Part shown: positions 11,798 through 23,229 of the stretch, piece after piece
Layout: every line of letters starts with the position of its first letter
Numbering within the stretch: position 1 is the first letter of the stretch
Assembly: GCF_041956535.1 (NCBI RefSeq)
Contig: NW_027192210.1
Location: forward strand, 190,273 to 254,272
DNA length: 64,000 bases
DNA from: Calcarisporiella thermophila CBS 279.70
Lineage: Eukaryota; Calcarisporiellomycota
Direction: 5' to 3'
The notes under the pieces: generated by a model
Databases searched by the model: none
Told to the model about the DNA's origin: nothing
Seen by the model: the letters and a program-made list of their open reading frames with translations, nothing else
Program-made: the position numbers and the translations under genes

Positions 11798-12163
11798 ATT
11801 TGTGCTCTATAATTGTTTCTTCGTGTGTCTCTTTTCCTACATTTTTTTTTTCTCCCCCATATTTTAAAATATATTATCCCCCTCCCAAAAAAATAAGATT
11901 CTTTACATACATAGACATGTGCGGGATGGGATGAAACGTCTCAAGGGGGTTAGGGCTGTGAGATGAAGAAAGGAAGCAAGCAGAACAGTGCACTGGTTGC
12001 TATAAAGCTAGCAGAGCATTCTCCGGTTCTCGAGGAAAGGGCCAATATCCTCTTTACAGTACCTATTTACTTTGTGACTTGATATTGCAAAGGCGAGGCG
12101 AATTTTTTTGAGTTCTATCTCGAAACCAAACTTTGGATCATCCAGAAGAGAGATTGGAGCACC
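11798..12163. other. intergenic
   Basis: 3' flank of RACK1 (T-rich tract near 11840) and 5' flank of the Naa10 gene. Nothing else is seen. Confidence 0.6.
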
Positions 12164-13007
12164 ATGAATATCAGGCAGGCCACCGTAAGCATGTTTAGAT
12201 CCTCTCCCCTTTCAGTGGTTCTTGGTTTAATCGGCTGAATTCTCTTGATGTAGCTGGACGATCTGCTTGCGATGCAGAACTGCAACCTGCTGAATCTTCC
12301 CGAAAACTATCAAATGAAATATTGTATATATCCTGTTGCTTATCTGTCGCCCACTTCTCTTTCCACTTATACACTTGTGACTCTATCCAGATTTCTACCA
12401 TGCCCTCTCCTGGCCCCAGCTCTCTTACGTCGCCGAGGACCATAAAGGCCGGATCGTGGGCTATGTGCTCGCAAAAATGTAACCGATGATGGATGCTTAC
12501 TTTTTCGGTGTGCATTTTCATTCACACCCCCTCGATCTATCTAGGGAAGAAGACGCAAGCGATGTCCCTCATGGTCACATTACCTCTCTCTCCGTGATGC
12601 GCACCTACCGAAGACTCGGGATCGCAAACAAATTAATGACCCAATCCCGTTAGTATTATGGTGTTTCTGTTATGGGTAATTGTCGATGGACCACTGATGC
12701 TTTTGCACAATGCCATAGAGAGGGCCATGGTTGAGGTATTTAATGCCAAGTATGTATCGTTACATGTGAGGAAGAGCAACCGCGCCGCATTCCATCTCTA
12801 CAAAGACACATTAGGGTTCAGGTAGAGTTCTGTTTCTCTCTTGTGAAGGAATTGTGGTTGAGTGGCAATACTTATTTTTTTTTTGGGGGGGGGGATAATA
12901 GCATACACGATATTGAGAAGAAATACTATGCGGATGGAGAGGACGCCTATGCAATGCGTAAGGATTTAGGAGAGTTATCTTTGGAGGGTTTATCATTGAA
13001 TGAATAA
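12164..13007 (+). CDS. ARD1: N-alpha-acetyltransferase catalytic subunit (NatA, Naa10/Ard1)
   Basis: Six exons (12164-12184, 12254-12323, 12391-12478, 12545-12648, 12719-12821, 12902-13007) give 163 residues. Naa10 transfers acetyl from acetyl-CoA to N-terminal Ser/Ala/Thr/Gly of nascent proteins, in complex with Naa15 on the ribosome. The chain starts MNIRQAT and shows [20 protein letters not shown], the HGHITSLSV strand, the acetyl-CoA loop R82-R-L-G85-I-A87, [14 protein letters not shown] and the [13 protein letters not shown] end. All are hallmarks of the family, and the length is that of the globular core without the long animal tail. The stop codon lies inside an AATAAA hexamer (13003-13008), a possible poly(A) signal. 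Confidence 0.96.
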
Positions 13008-13638
13008 ACGGAATATTGGTTGAGTTTCTATCTCTCGTAAATTGGATCTATTTATTCCGGCTCTCTTTTCACTACACTCGCCCCTTGTTCCTTTGGATAA
13101 ACAAATACGACTGGAAAAAGGGGTGAAGCGTTCCGATAGTGGAGCTAGAGACATAGTTGGTTATTCCAGTTACTTTACTTGTGGGGTTTTCAGATGGAAT
13201 AAGAAATTCACTATAACTGCAAAGTTTCAGTTGTGTAAAAAAAAAAAATGCAAAAGCAGCCTAATGGCTATCGCTTGGATTAAGTATAAATGTATATTTA
13301 TTGGTAAGGGTGAGGAACTGTATATCGCCAATTAATTCTTTGATTAATCCGTTGGAATCTTTGAAACCTTTTTAGACAATTCTGGAAATAGGGATGCACA
13401 CTATTGTATTATGTCGAAAATGGAGGCATGTGGCTATTACATGAAGTCATTTTTTTTGCTTCCAACACTGGTGTGCATGGTCAATCTTATCGCCCCTTCG
13501 TCCTATATTGAAAATGTATAGTTTGGCTCAAGGCTCCACACTTCCATTTTGTTTTTGCTCGAAATCATCGTGACTGCTATATCATAGAATATCAAGGCAG
13601 CAGCTTTGAGGTTCCTTGGTTCATAGCGTGCAAGCGAT
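13008..13638. other. intergenic
   Basis: 3' flank of the Naa10 gene and 5' flank of the NAT9-type gene, same strand. It is AT-rich, with an A run at 13239-13247. The open frame 13042-13335 has no recognisable content. Confidence 0.6.
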
Positions 13639-14639
<1,001 letters not shown>

Positions 14640-14921
14640 AATAAACAAGATCTTGTCATATTCATTTACCCTAGATGGCAGATAAGATGACATTCGAACG
14701 CATGGCCAAAGGCCATTTGTACAGTATTGGAGTGGTAATACAAAAGAGAAATCTACTAAATTCTCTGCAAGTTGGAGAGAGAGGGTAGCACCACAACACG
14801 AACAAAGGATGGGGGTTAGAAAAAAATAAAAACTAAAGTCCCTGACTCCTAAAATTTATTTAGCAGTACCCAACATTTAAATAGGCCAACACTTCTCCCG
14901 CACATACGCCTACCCACCACC

Positions 14922-16845
14922 CTACTCATCTCCATTCAATTCCTGTTCACCCCGCACGTATACCAGCACGGCCTTAGCCGCCGTGCACCTGTCCTGATAC
15001 TTTTCCAAGCAGCTCTCCAGCATCTCCAGCCCCTCCCGCCTAACCCTCACCGCCTCCTCCAGCTTGGCGGCCCGGCCACCCTCCTTCTTGTCCATCACGG
15101 CAAAAAAGATCTTCCACCCGGCAACCAGCTCGGTGAAGGCATCGTACTGATCATCCAAGGCCGCGACATGATGCCACGCCATGGCCGCCACCGTGAGCGA
15201 GGCCACGGCCAACCCTAGGAGCGCGTAAGGGCGCCACCACCACCACCAGATGATGAAGCCAAGCACCAGGTAGAGGAGGGGGAGGAGGGCGAGGCCCGTG
15301 AAGATCTTGTCCTGGGCCCGCACTTCCTCGTAGATTTCGCGCTGCTCGGCCCGCTTCGCCAGAATGTAGACCGGCAGGTGCACCAGCAGGGCGTGGGCAA
15401 ACAGCGGGAACTGGGCCAGTGACTTCAGGGCCTGCAGCCCGGTTTGGCGACTCACACGCTTGGCCTCCAGCCCCGTGCGCTGCGCCTTGTACAGGTGGTC
15501 ATCTCGAATCCGAAGCTGCATCAAGATGTTTCGATATCTTAGCAGCAGCTTTTGGAGCTCGGCCACCTCGGGCGCATTGGGCGCCATCTCGACGAAGAAG
15601 TCGATCAAACTCTGCGTCAGTGGGATGAAGTCCTCCGGCGGCACCAGCAGATAGTGGGTGTCGAACGCATGGGGGGAGGAGAAGAGCAGCTGACGCGAAA
15701 TGTCGGCCGCGTGCCATGCATCCCAGTTCGGGGCATTGATTCCGATCCGACGCACCGCAGCATACACGTCGGCGGTCAGCCGTTTCACGGTAGGGCGTGG
15801 ATCCTTGAAGAAGTCCTCCACGTAGGAATCAATTTTAATTGGCTTTCCGTACCTAAGAAGAGGGCGAGAAAAAAAAAAAGAGGCAGGGGGGGGGGGGCGG
15901 AACAAGGGTAAAAGAATCAGCTCTTAGTTCTGTTGTATAGAAACACGGAGAGGATGCGTGAATAGTTACGTAATGATCACCACCGAGCGATACTTGCTCT
16001 TTTGTGGATAAGTGATACACACTGGGACGATGACGGCGGGCTTGTATTGGTAGGAGGAGGTGATGTCTTGGGGAGTATTTTCCTTGAGGTATTTAATGTA
16101 TTCCAGGGCAGCCTAACGAAACGCGAAAGCAACATCAGCATAACACAGAAGAGACAGAAGGTGAAATGATAGCAACCCATGAGATTCCGTCCTTGAACTC
16201 TAACATACTTGGTAGGGTTGACGAGGTCCCTGAAGCGGTGGAAGAAGCATTAACACGCTCGCCCGCATTACCCCCTCCCCCAAAAGTGCTTCATGCTTTA
16301 CCTTCTGGAAACACGCACACCATCTCTCCGAGCGCCAAGACCTCAAAGGTCGATCGGAATAGCAGCTGATTGTTCTTAGTGGTGCGGTCCACGGGCACTA
16401 CCCCGCCATTTCTAATAATGCCACCGAGAATCTTGTTTCTGAAGAGGGAGTCTTTGGCCCACATGTGTACCTTGCGCCCATGTGGGAGGGTGCAAGCAAT
16501 CACAGCCGGATCTACAATCATGTTGGAATGGGTGCTACAAGCCAGGATCATGTAAGGAATCAGAATATCAAACACGGATGAGAAGGCCTAAGGGAAGGAC
16601 CCACCTTGCTCTGGGGCGAAGAAAAAGTGATGGCAAAGCAATTAGATAATTAAAGCAGGGTTAGCAAGCATTCCGCACTGCCTTCAACAATGTATTAAAA
16701 AAACGATGGGAGAATCAATTTACAAGAGGGCAGGCTGATCGACCGGGATGTTTTCCTCGCCAATGACATACACATCGCGGAAGAACGACCACAAGCTTGC
16801 ACGCGACAAGCCCGTCACTATGTCATAGCACACGCCAAATGGCAT
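14922..16845 (-). CDS. glycerol-3-phosphate acyltransferase (Gat1/Gat2 type)
   Basis: Six exons on the minus strand (16724-16845, 16605-16610, 16302-16534, 16177-16229, 15970-16112, 14922-15852) give 495 residues. The enzyme makes lysophosphatidic acid from acyl-CoA and glycerol-3-phosphate at the ER, the first step of glycerolipid synthesis. Visible motifs: N-terminal WSFFRDVYVIGEENIP, acyltransferase motif I THSNMIVDP (H45..D51), GGVVPVDR (86-93), FPEGTS (118-123), KDGISWAALEY and VIVPVCITYP. The C-terminal half carries two hydrophobic hairpin segments, including five successive Trp. Exon 2 is a 6-nt microexon (AGCAAG) that rebuilds ALLASTHSNM; skipping it or retaining the flanking sequence breaks motif I. 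The protein is shorter than yeast Sct1/Gpt2 (over 700), lacking their long C-terminal tails. Confidence 0.93.
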
Positions 16846-17395
16846 TGTTCAACAGCGGTAGTTCAGGGATTATTCTGAGATCTTGAGGGAGAGGGGGGGG
16901 CTGTCGCCTGACGGTTCTCGTCGATACCGAGAGCTCATTTACAATTTGCTCGCGTGACTGTTGGGTTTAGGAAGGTGGTGCTTCCTATACTGAGAATTCC
17001 CCAAATTGATTAAGACAGGGTTGTGCATGCTGATTGGCCCTGAGACCACCATTTCAAACGAAACCAGAAACAGCGCATTCTGCCTGCTTGGCCCAACATT
17101 GCCCCCCAAAATTGCCCCCCGCGGAGGCTTATTTTGCTTATTAAGGGGCTTTGCAGCAGACGCATAGCCGCTGGCGGAGATGGGGTCAGAGACGATGGTA
17201 TTGAAGGAATGGGAGAGGTCTTTAGAGGGAGAGAAGTAGAACTGACATAAATAGGGGGGGAGGGGGGCATTAGAGAAGAGTAAGCACAAAGACCGTGCGG
17301 AGTGGAAGAAAGACAATACATTGAACCGCAACGGGGGGTAAGACTACATATCTTCTAGTATAGACAAGTATAGACTGAGATAGAGACAGATAGCA
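16846..17395. other. intergenic
   Basis: 5' flank of the GPAT gene and 3' flank of the proline-rich gene, both minus strand. An open frame at 16939-17331 (minus) is low complexity with no known domain, and I treat it as chance. Confidence 0.55.
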
Positions 17396-18054
17396 TTAGG
17401 ATATATGGACGCCATTGACGATCAGCTCGTCGTAGGAGGTCAGCTCCAGCACTCCCCCCGCCTCCTGAAGCGCGGTATGTCGATTGGGGAGGGTTTCGTG
17501 CCGAATGTCGACGAAATCCTCCTCCTCTCCCTCCACGATAGGCGGGGGAAAGGAAAAGTAAGAGTGCACCGGAGCCGGTGGAGACTGCGGAGGAAACGAG
17601 GCCGAGATCCGAGAGCGAGCGCGTGGGTTAGGGGGAAGCCGCACGGCATGGCGAGCGCCTGTGCCCAAGGCCGCGTTCGAAGCAGAGGGAATTGGAACAG
17701 GCAGGGTTGGAGAGGGTGTCAGTTCAACAGGAGCGCTTACGAGCGTGGACGATATTGACGGGAGCGGCGGGGGAGGGGGAACGATGGCTGGAGCGTCGGA
17801 ACGATGCATGGGGGCTTGTGTGGGGAGCGGGGGCTGCGAGGGCTGCGAGGGCTGGGCAGGCTGCGTGGCAGCAGGAGGGTTCGGGGGAACACGGGAGAGA
17901 CGAAGGCGGGAGGACACCTGCGAAAGAAGCTATAGAGCATGAGGTGCACGGTCAATAAGGACAACGGAGGGGGCGTAGGGGGGGAAGAGGCACGAACCTG
18001 GCGTCCTTCAGAGCAGAACGTCGCAGACCCGCAGTTGGACAAGTCCCAGTTCAT
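17396..18054 (-). CDS. proline-rich protein of unknown function
   Basis: Two exons (17998-18054, 17396-17917; 80-nt intron) give 192 residues. I do not recognise the family. The N-terminus MNWDLSNCGSATFCSEGRQ, joined to VSSRLRLSRVPPNP, looks structured and has two Cys. Residues about 35-125 are Pro/Ala/Ser-rich low complexity. The end is acidic and then ordered-looking (EEEDFVDIRHETLPN, then ELTSYDELIVNGVHIS). There is no signal peptide or membrane segment. Support for a real gene comes from the good GT..AG intron with a Py-rich acceptor, and from the way the two ends read as ordinary protein. It diverges from the Zds1-like gene, sharing a 1-kb promoter region. Confidence 0.6.
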
Positions 18055-19079
18055 GACTTGAGAAGAGCGAGCAAGAGAGAGAGAAGCAGGCTTGTTCTCT
18101 TCTTCTTCTTCTTCTTCTTCTTGGGCGCGGCGTCAGATGCTGCGCGAGACCATCCGTAGCCAAAGAGCCGGCGGTCGAAACTCGTGCCTGGGAGGAGGGC
18201 GGGTCGGGCCAAGCAACAGGCTGCAGGCCAGACGAGGATTTGGGGAACAAAAGGAGGCCAACACGACCGCCGGCTGTCAGATTCGAAAAGGTGCAGGTGG
18301 CCCTTCCCCACGCCTGCAAAAGGGAGAAGAGGAGGGCGAGAAAATCCAATTGCGGGCGGGCGCTGGGCCAAGGTCGAGTCACCGGACCCCCCACGCGCAT
18401 TGTAAACGAGGGGCTCAGTGGCACGCGCCGTCATTTGCTCGCCTCCCCATTTGCTCCCTCCCGCGTCCCCCAATCGAAGGCGGCCCGCCGGGAGTTGGGA
18501 AGCGCGCATCAGACGAGTTTCAGAGGGGGCGGTGGACCGAAAAGGGCGTGTGGCCGAAATTCAAATCGATCATTCTCCTCGATCACACCAGCCTCGTGCC
18601 ATTGGGGAGGGAGCGGCACGCGTTACACGGCCGTTCCGGAACGAGGCTAGCGCGTTGGGAATTTAGCCGTGGGGACGGGCTGCGGCCCCCAAAGCGGCAA
18701 CCGCGCAAATTAAAAATAGCACAGGCCACTCGCCGGGATGCATACGAATTCCAGGGGAGGCGTTTCAGACGGCGCTTCAGACGGCGCATCGACACTAACC
18801 TTAAACATTGGCTCCACTCACCCGTTGAGTGGCCCCACTTGTCCGTGCAACCATGAAAAGAAAGTTTTTGCGCTACGCTCTCTTCGCCGTGCCTGCTCTG
18901 CACCTGCGCAACCTCATCCCATTCCTTATTGCCTCGTTCCCGCCCGCCCCTGCGCGCTGCTTCCCGCTGCTCTGTTGGCATTCGTTGATGCCGATCAATC
19001 CCTTGCATCGCGCCCTCCCAATCCAATACCCCATCCGGTCCCCTCATCGAGCCTCGAGCCTCGTTGTTTACCCCTAGAA
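18055..19079. other. intergenic, GC-rich divergent promoter region
   Basis: Between the proline-rich gene and the Zds1-like gene. It holds a TTC/CTT microsatellite (about 18100-18122), a short tandem TTCAGACGGCGC duplication (about 18763-18786) and GC-rich sequence. Overlapping open frames here (for example 18092-18856 plus) run on both strands and have no recognisable content. Confidence 0.55.
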
Positions 19080-22000
19080 ATGTCGCAATCCATCGGCCAC
19101 TGGCAGAACTCCTCCACCACCTCCATCAACTCCTCCTTCTCCATCTCCTCGCAATCCGCGAGAGCGCGCGGCGAATCCTCCCCGATCCTCAGCTGGGAGG
19201 ACACCCTCACCATCCTGCTGCAGTATGGATCGCGGGCCTCGTCCTCAAGCAAGCCCGATCCCGGCCCATCCTCGGCAGCCACTAGCCGCTCCTCCTCCTC
19301 CTCCTCCACCTCCTCCGCCTCCTCCTCCACCTCTTCGACCACCACCGCCGACGACGCCTATTCATTGCCCGCGATCTCCCCTACCTCTCCCTCCCTTGAC
19401 CTGGACTTCATGTCATCCAACGCGGAGGACATGCTGAAGACGATGAAGAAGAAAAAGGATTCCCCGGCCGGCTCCGCGCAGAAAACGGCTCCCTCCAAGA
19501 AGCAGGTGACTTCGGAGGAGATCCGAAAGCATGTCATGGAATCGCTTCGCATGTCCCATCCCGATCTCATTAGGTCTGCTGCAAGATCGGGAGCCGGCTC
19601 GGCCCCCATCCTCGGCTGGAACGAAACTCTCGGCGTGCTGTTGAAGTACGGAGGCGAGCGTGGATCGCTCGCTGGCGACGAGCATCGCTTCTCAAAGATA
19701 CCCGCATCCTCAGTCTCTGCTGGCGCTTCAGCCAACACCCAGGGCCGCCCGAAAACCTCGGCGGGCTCGCCCTCGAGCCATCCCTCCCCCGCGGCGAGGG
19801 CTCCTCCTCTCCACAAGCCCGCAGAGAACGGGGGTCATCTGCCCGCGCCGGACAAGTCTTTTTCCCCCCCTCCCTCCTCCTCACCCGCTCCTGCCAACCG
19901 CCTCCCTAGACAATCCTCACTCCCCCCTCCCTCCCTCTCGTTCAACCCTGACACCGACGAGACCTCCGCATCGGTCTCGGAGCTACGCGCTCGCCTGGTC
20001 AACCTCTCCCAGTCCCTCTACTCCCCCGACACGTGGGTGCCCGCGCACCAGCACCCCGAACTAGCTCCGCACAACTTCAACGACTGGCTGAAGGAGAAGA
20101 GTAGCCTCAAGTCGTCCATGATGGCGGGAGACGTTTCCCAGCCGCTGAAGCGGAGAAAGAGCGCATTGTCACGAGAATATCGCCCGGAGGAGCAGTTCCG
20201 GCGGCCCAAGGCAAGAAACGAGCCGGGCGAGACGGCGGCGCGAAGGGAGGCGAGCGTGCCGGCTGGCGCCAGGTTCGAAGAAACCGCAAAGACATCGACC
20301 TACGACGTCGACAACCTCGAGACGGAGACACAGAAGATGACGGCGATTCTAAGGAGAAGTCTGAGCCTGACCCTGCCCACCGGGGATGGTGAGTGTGCCG
20401 TCTGCTTCCGACGCATTGCCTCCTTTCAACGCTAATGGTGGGGTCGCCTAACGTGTTTTCTTTTTGCTTCGATAGACGGCGAGTCGTTGGGCGAGGAACT
20501 CCCTCTGCTAGATCCGGATGCCAATCAGGCCTCTGAGAGGCAAGAGCTGATGTACACCCTAGTCGAGAAGTCACTGGGCCCTTTGCGCCACGACGATCCG
20601 CCGGCTAGGACGGACCCAGCGGCTCAACCAATACACACCCAGCCTCGGCCCTCCTCCCCGACACCCCCCCCTGCCCCAAGGCAGCACTCTCCGCCCGCAG
20701 CCAGTTCGGCCCCGCCCAGAACCTCGGCCCCCGCCTCCCCGCCCCGGCCCATCTCCCCAAGCCCCCCGGAGAAGACCCTGCCGACTCCACCGCCCCCGTC
20801 TACGACTTCCAAGATCCCCTTTCGCGACAGCGTGCCCTTCTTCGAGGACGTGTCCCCTCCCACCCCGATCGACCCAGCCTCAGAGCCCGCCTCCCAGGCC
20901 ACAACGCAGTTCGGCGGCATCACCGGCGGGTCCGTGGGCAAAAATTTCCGCAAAATCATCAACGCCCTCTCCTTCCGCACCTCCACAAGCAGCAGCAATA
21001 AGCGCCGCGAGGCGGAGACGCAGCACGACCACTACCAGCGGTTTCCTTTGCAGGTCGAGCATGCGATCTACCAGCTCTCACATATCAAGCTGGCCAACCC
21101 GCGACGCCCGTTGTTGCATCAAGTGGTCATCTCGAATTTGATGTTCTGGTATTTGTCGCTGATGTATCGGCAGCAGAACGGAGAGGTGCCCCTAAGCGTG
21201 GCTGCCGTACTGAAGAACAACCCTCGGCTGAAAGAGAGCTTGGGCATCCCGAGCACGGCGGAGGGAGGTAGTGGGAATGGGGCCGAGGGGGAAAAGGGGC
21301 GAAAGTTTGTAAAGCGGATGACACTGCAGGAGCGGTCGGCCCCCGCCACGGACTACACCCATCCCCAGCGGGCCCATTCCCTCGGAGGCCCTTCCTCGTC
21401 CTCTCTCCCGACACCGCCCCCTTCCACCGTGGTGGCCTCGGTGGCCTCGCCTCCTCATCTCCCGAAAAAATCAGAGGCCGACATATACATGCAGTACCGC
21501 CAGCAGATCCGTGGCCAGTCCCTCCATGAGCAAGGCCGTCAGCAACAGCTAAAATACCAGCACCAGCACCAACAACAGCAACCGCATCAGCATCAGCAGC
21601 AACAGCAACAACAACACCACCACCACCACCACCACCACCAACACCAACAACAACAACAACAACCACTACAGCAGCAGCAACACCTCGCTGGTGCCACTGG
21701 AGTTGGGAGCGTAGGAAAGGTAGCTGAACCTGGAATGCCAGCTTCGCCTGGTGCCCGGGCGCTGGTGGAGAATCGACGCCATTCGACTTACGTTGCGCCT
21801 TCCACCCACTCTGCTACCTTGACACGCGGTGCACTACAGCCACGTGCTCCGCAAGCGCAACAGCCCTTGTACACGCCAGCCCCTTCTCCAAAGTCACGCC
21901 ACTCCACCGCCTTTGTCCCCGCCTCCTTCCCATCGCCTTCCCAGCCTCTACTGCAAAAGAACCCCTCCACCAGGCCATTCCGCTCACCCAGCGACTCGCT

Positions 22001-22718
22001 TCCTCTCTCCCTACAACCCGCTCTTCGCGCCAACTCTCAGCCTAATCCCCTTGCATCATCCACACCACCCCCCGCGCAGCCCCTCCGAGCCAACTCTCAT
22101 CCCGCACCTGCTCCCGCTGTCAGACCCCCCGCCAAGTCCCCCTTGTACTCGTCGGCTAGCCAGATGATGCAGCGAGGATCGGCGCTGGAGCGGATGTCCG
22201 AGACGGGGGGATCGGCCTCCTCGCAAACCAGACCCTCCCCCGCCCTCGGTTCATCCACGACGTTACTTGGCCAGCAGCCGCCTCCGTTCCAGGAGAATGC
22301 CAATGCTGCTGCCCCATCCCACGGCCAGCAGCTCATCAAAAGCAGACAGGTGCGACCGCCCTTCCTCCCGGTGCAGGACGCCTCTCAGTACTCGCCACGC
22401 CCACCCACCTCCGCCAAGCTCGCGGCTCGCCCCCCGGCCCTCTCCTCAACCCCGCCGGACGCTAGACTCCCGCTTCCGGGGTCGCCCGATTCCGAGAACA
22501 GTGCCCCCTTGCGTGACCGGGCCGACAAGCCCGAGGACGACGACGAGGTGTCGCTCTCTCGCTTCGTTCGCCGCAAACCGGTCCCCTCCCCGCAGCTGCC
22601 TTCGCCTCAGCTGCCGTCGCTCGAACTCGACATCTCCTCGGGCGGCGAGTTTGAGAAGGACTTTTTTGCCACGGTAGACCGCCGGTTCTCCGACGGGGTC
22701 TTTGTGGGGATCCGATAA
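19080..22718 (+). CDS. Zds1/Zds2-like regulator of PP2A-Cdc55
   Basis: Two exons (19080-20388, 20476-22718) give 1183 residues. Zds proteins bind PP2A-B55 and tune mitotic exit and polarity in yeast. Diagnostic parts: WVPAHQHPELAP (from W319), LKRRKSALSREY about 30 residues on, and the Zds C-terminal domain at about 625-665 (QVEHAIYQLSHIKLANPRRP then HQVVISNLMFWYL). The C-terminal domain is followed by a further 520 mostly disordered residues, with a Gln/His tract at about 792-842. The N-terminus carries a twice-repeated motif, SSPILSWEDTLTILLQYG (33-50) and SAPILGWNETLGVLLKYG (174-191). The frame is open upstream to 18738, but ATG 19080 is preferred because upstream sequence is low complexity. 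Having the Zds domain internal rather than terminal is unusual compared with yeast. Confidence 0.88.
21540..21687 (+). repeat. CAG/CAC-rich tract coding poly-Gln/His
   Basis: Imperfect CAR/CAY triplets in the Zds1-like gene code a stretch of almost only Gln and His, including eight His in a row. Such tracts vary in length between strains. Confidence 0.9.
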
Positions 22719-23229
22719 TGGTTGTTGTTTTTTTTCTTCTTTTCCTCTCGAAATCTACTGTTCGCACCTGTCTTCTAATATCCCGAAAAATATCTTAACC
22801 CGTCTCGCCATTTCTTTTTCTTTTTACTTTGATCTTGTGCTTGTTTCATTTCTATTTCCTCTTTCTCTTTCTATTTGTCTTAATAAATCATGTTTTCATT
22901 ATACATCTACTTTTCTATCTATCTATTCTCATTCTTTCTATCTATCTATATATTCATATATGTATTGCCCATTTGCCGTTTGGCCCTCTTCTCCTTCTTC
23001 GATGAATAGAAAGAGCTCCTTCCGAACCAGTCCATTATCCAAAGATTTATATATATATATAAAGAGGGATATCCTCTTAAGCGAGAATAGAAATAGAAAC
23101 AGAAATAAGGACAATAAAAATAAAAATAGAGGAACAGTGAAAAATGCACATTACAGTCTCTGCACGGTAAGCTAGGAAGAGGAGAGGAGGAGAGGGGAGA
23201 GAGAAGGGGAAGGGGAGGCGAGCAGGTTG
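22719..23229. other. intergenic, convergent 3' regions
   Basis: 3' flanks of the Zds1-like gene (plus) and Hse1 (minus). It has T-rich sequence, CTAT repeats (22916-22950) and a TA run at 23049-23060. No gene is seen. Confidence 0.6.

Noticed and set aside
16939-17331. 130-codon minus-strand open frame upstream of GPAT
   Set aside because: Low-complexity translation and no splice partner; lies in the GPAT promoter region.
18092-18856. 254-codon open frame on the plus strand between the proline-rich and Zds1-like genes
   Set aside because: GC-rich sequence keeps frames open on both strands here. The translation is low complexity with a Ser run from the TTC repeat and has no domain; it is promoter region for two divergent genes.
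18738-19079. Upstream in-frame extension of the Zds1-like protein
   Set aside because: The frame is open, but the extension is Pro/Arg/Cys-rich with no conserved look. ATG 19080 starts a cleaner N-terminus.
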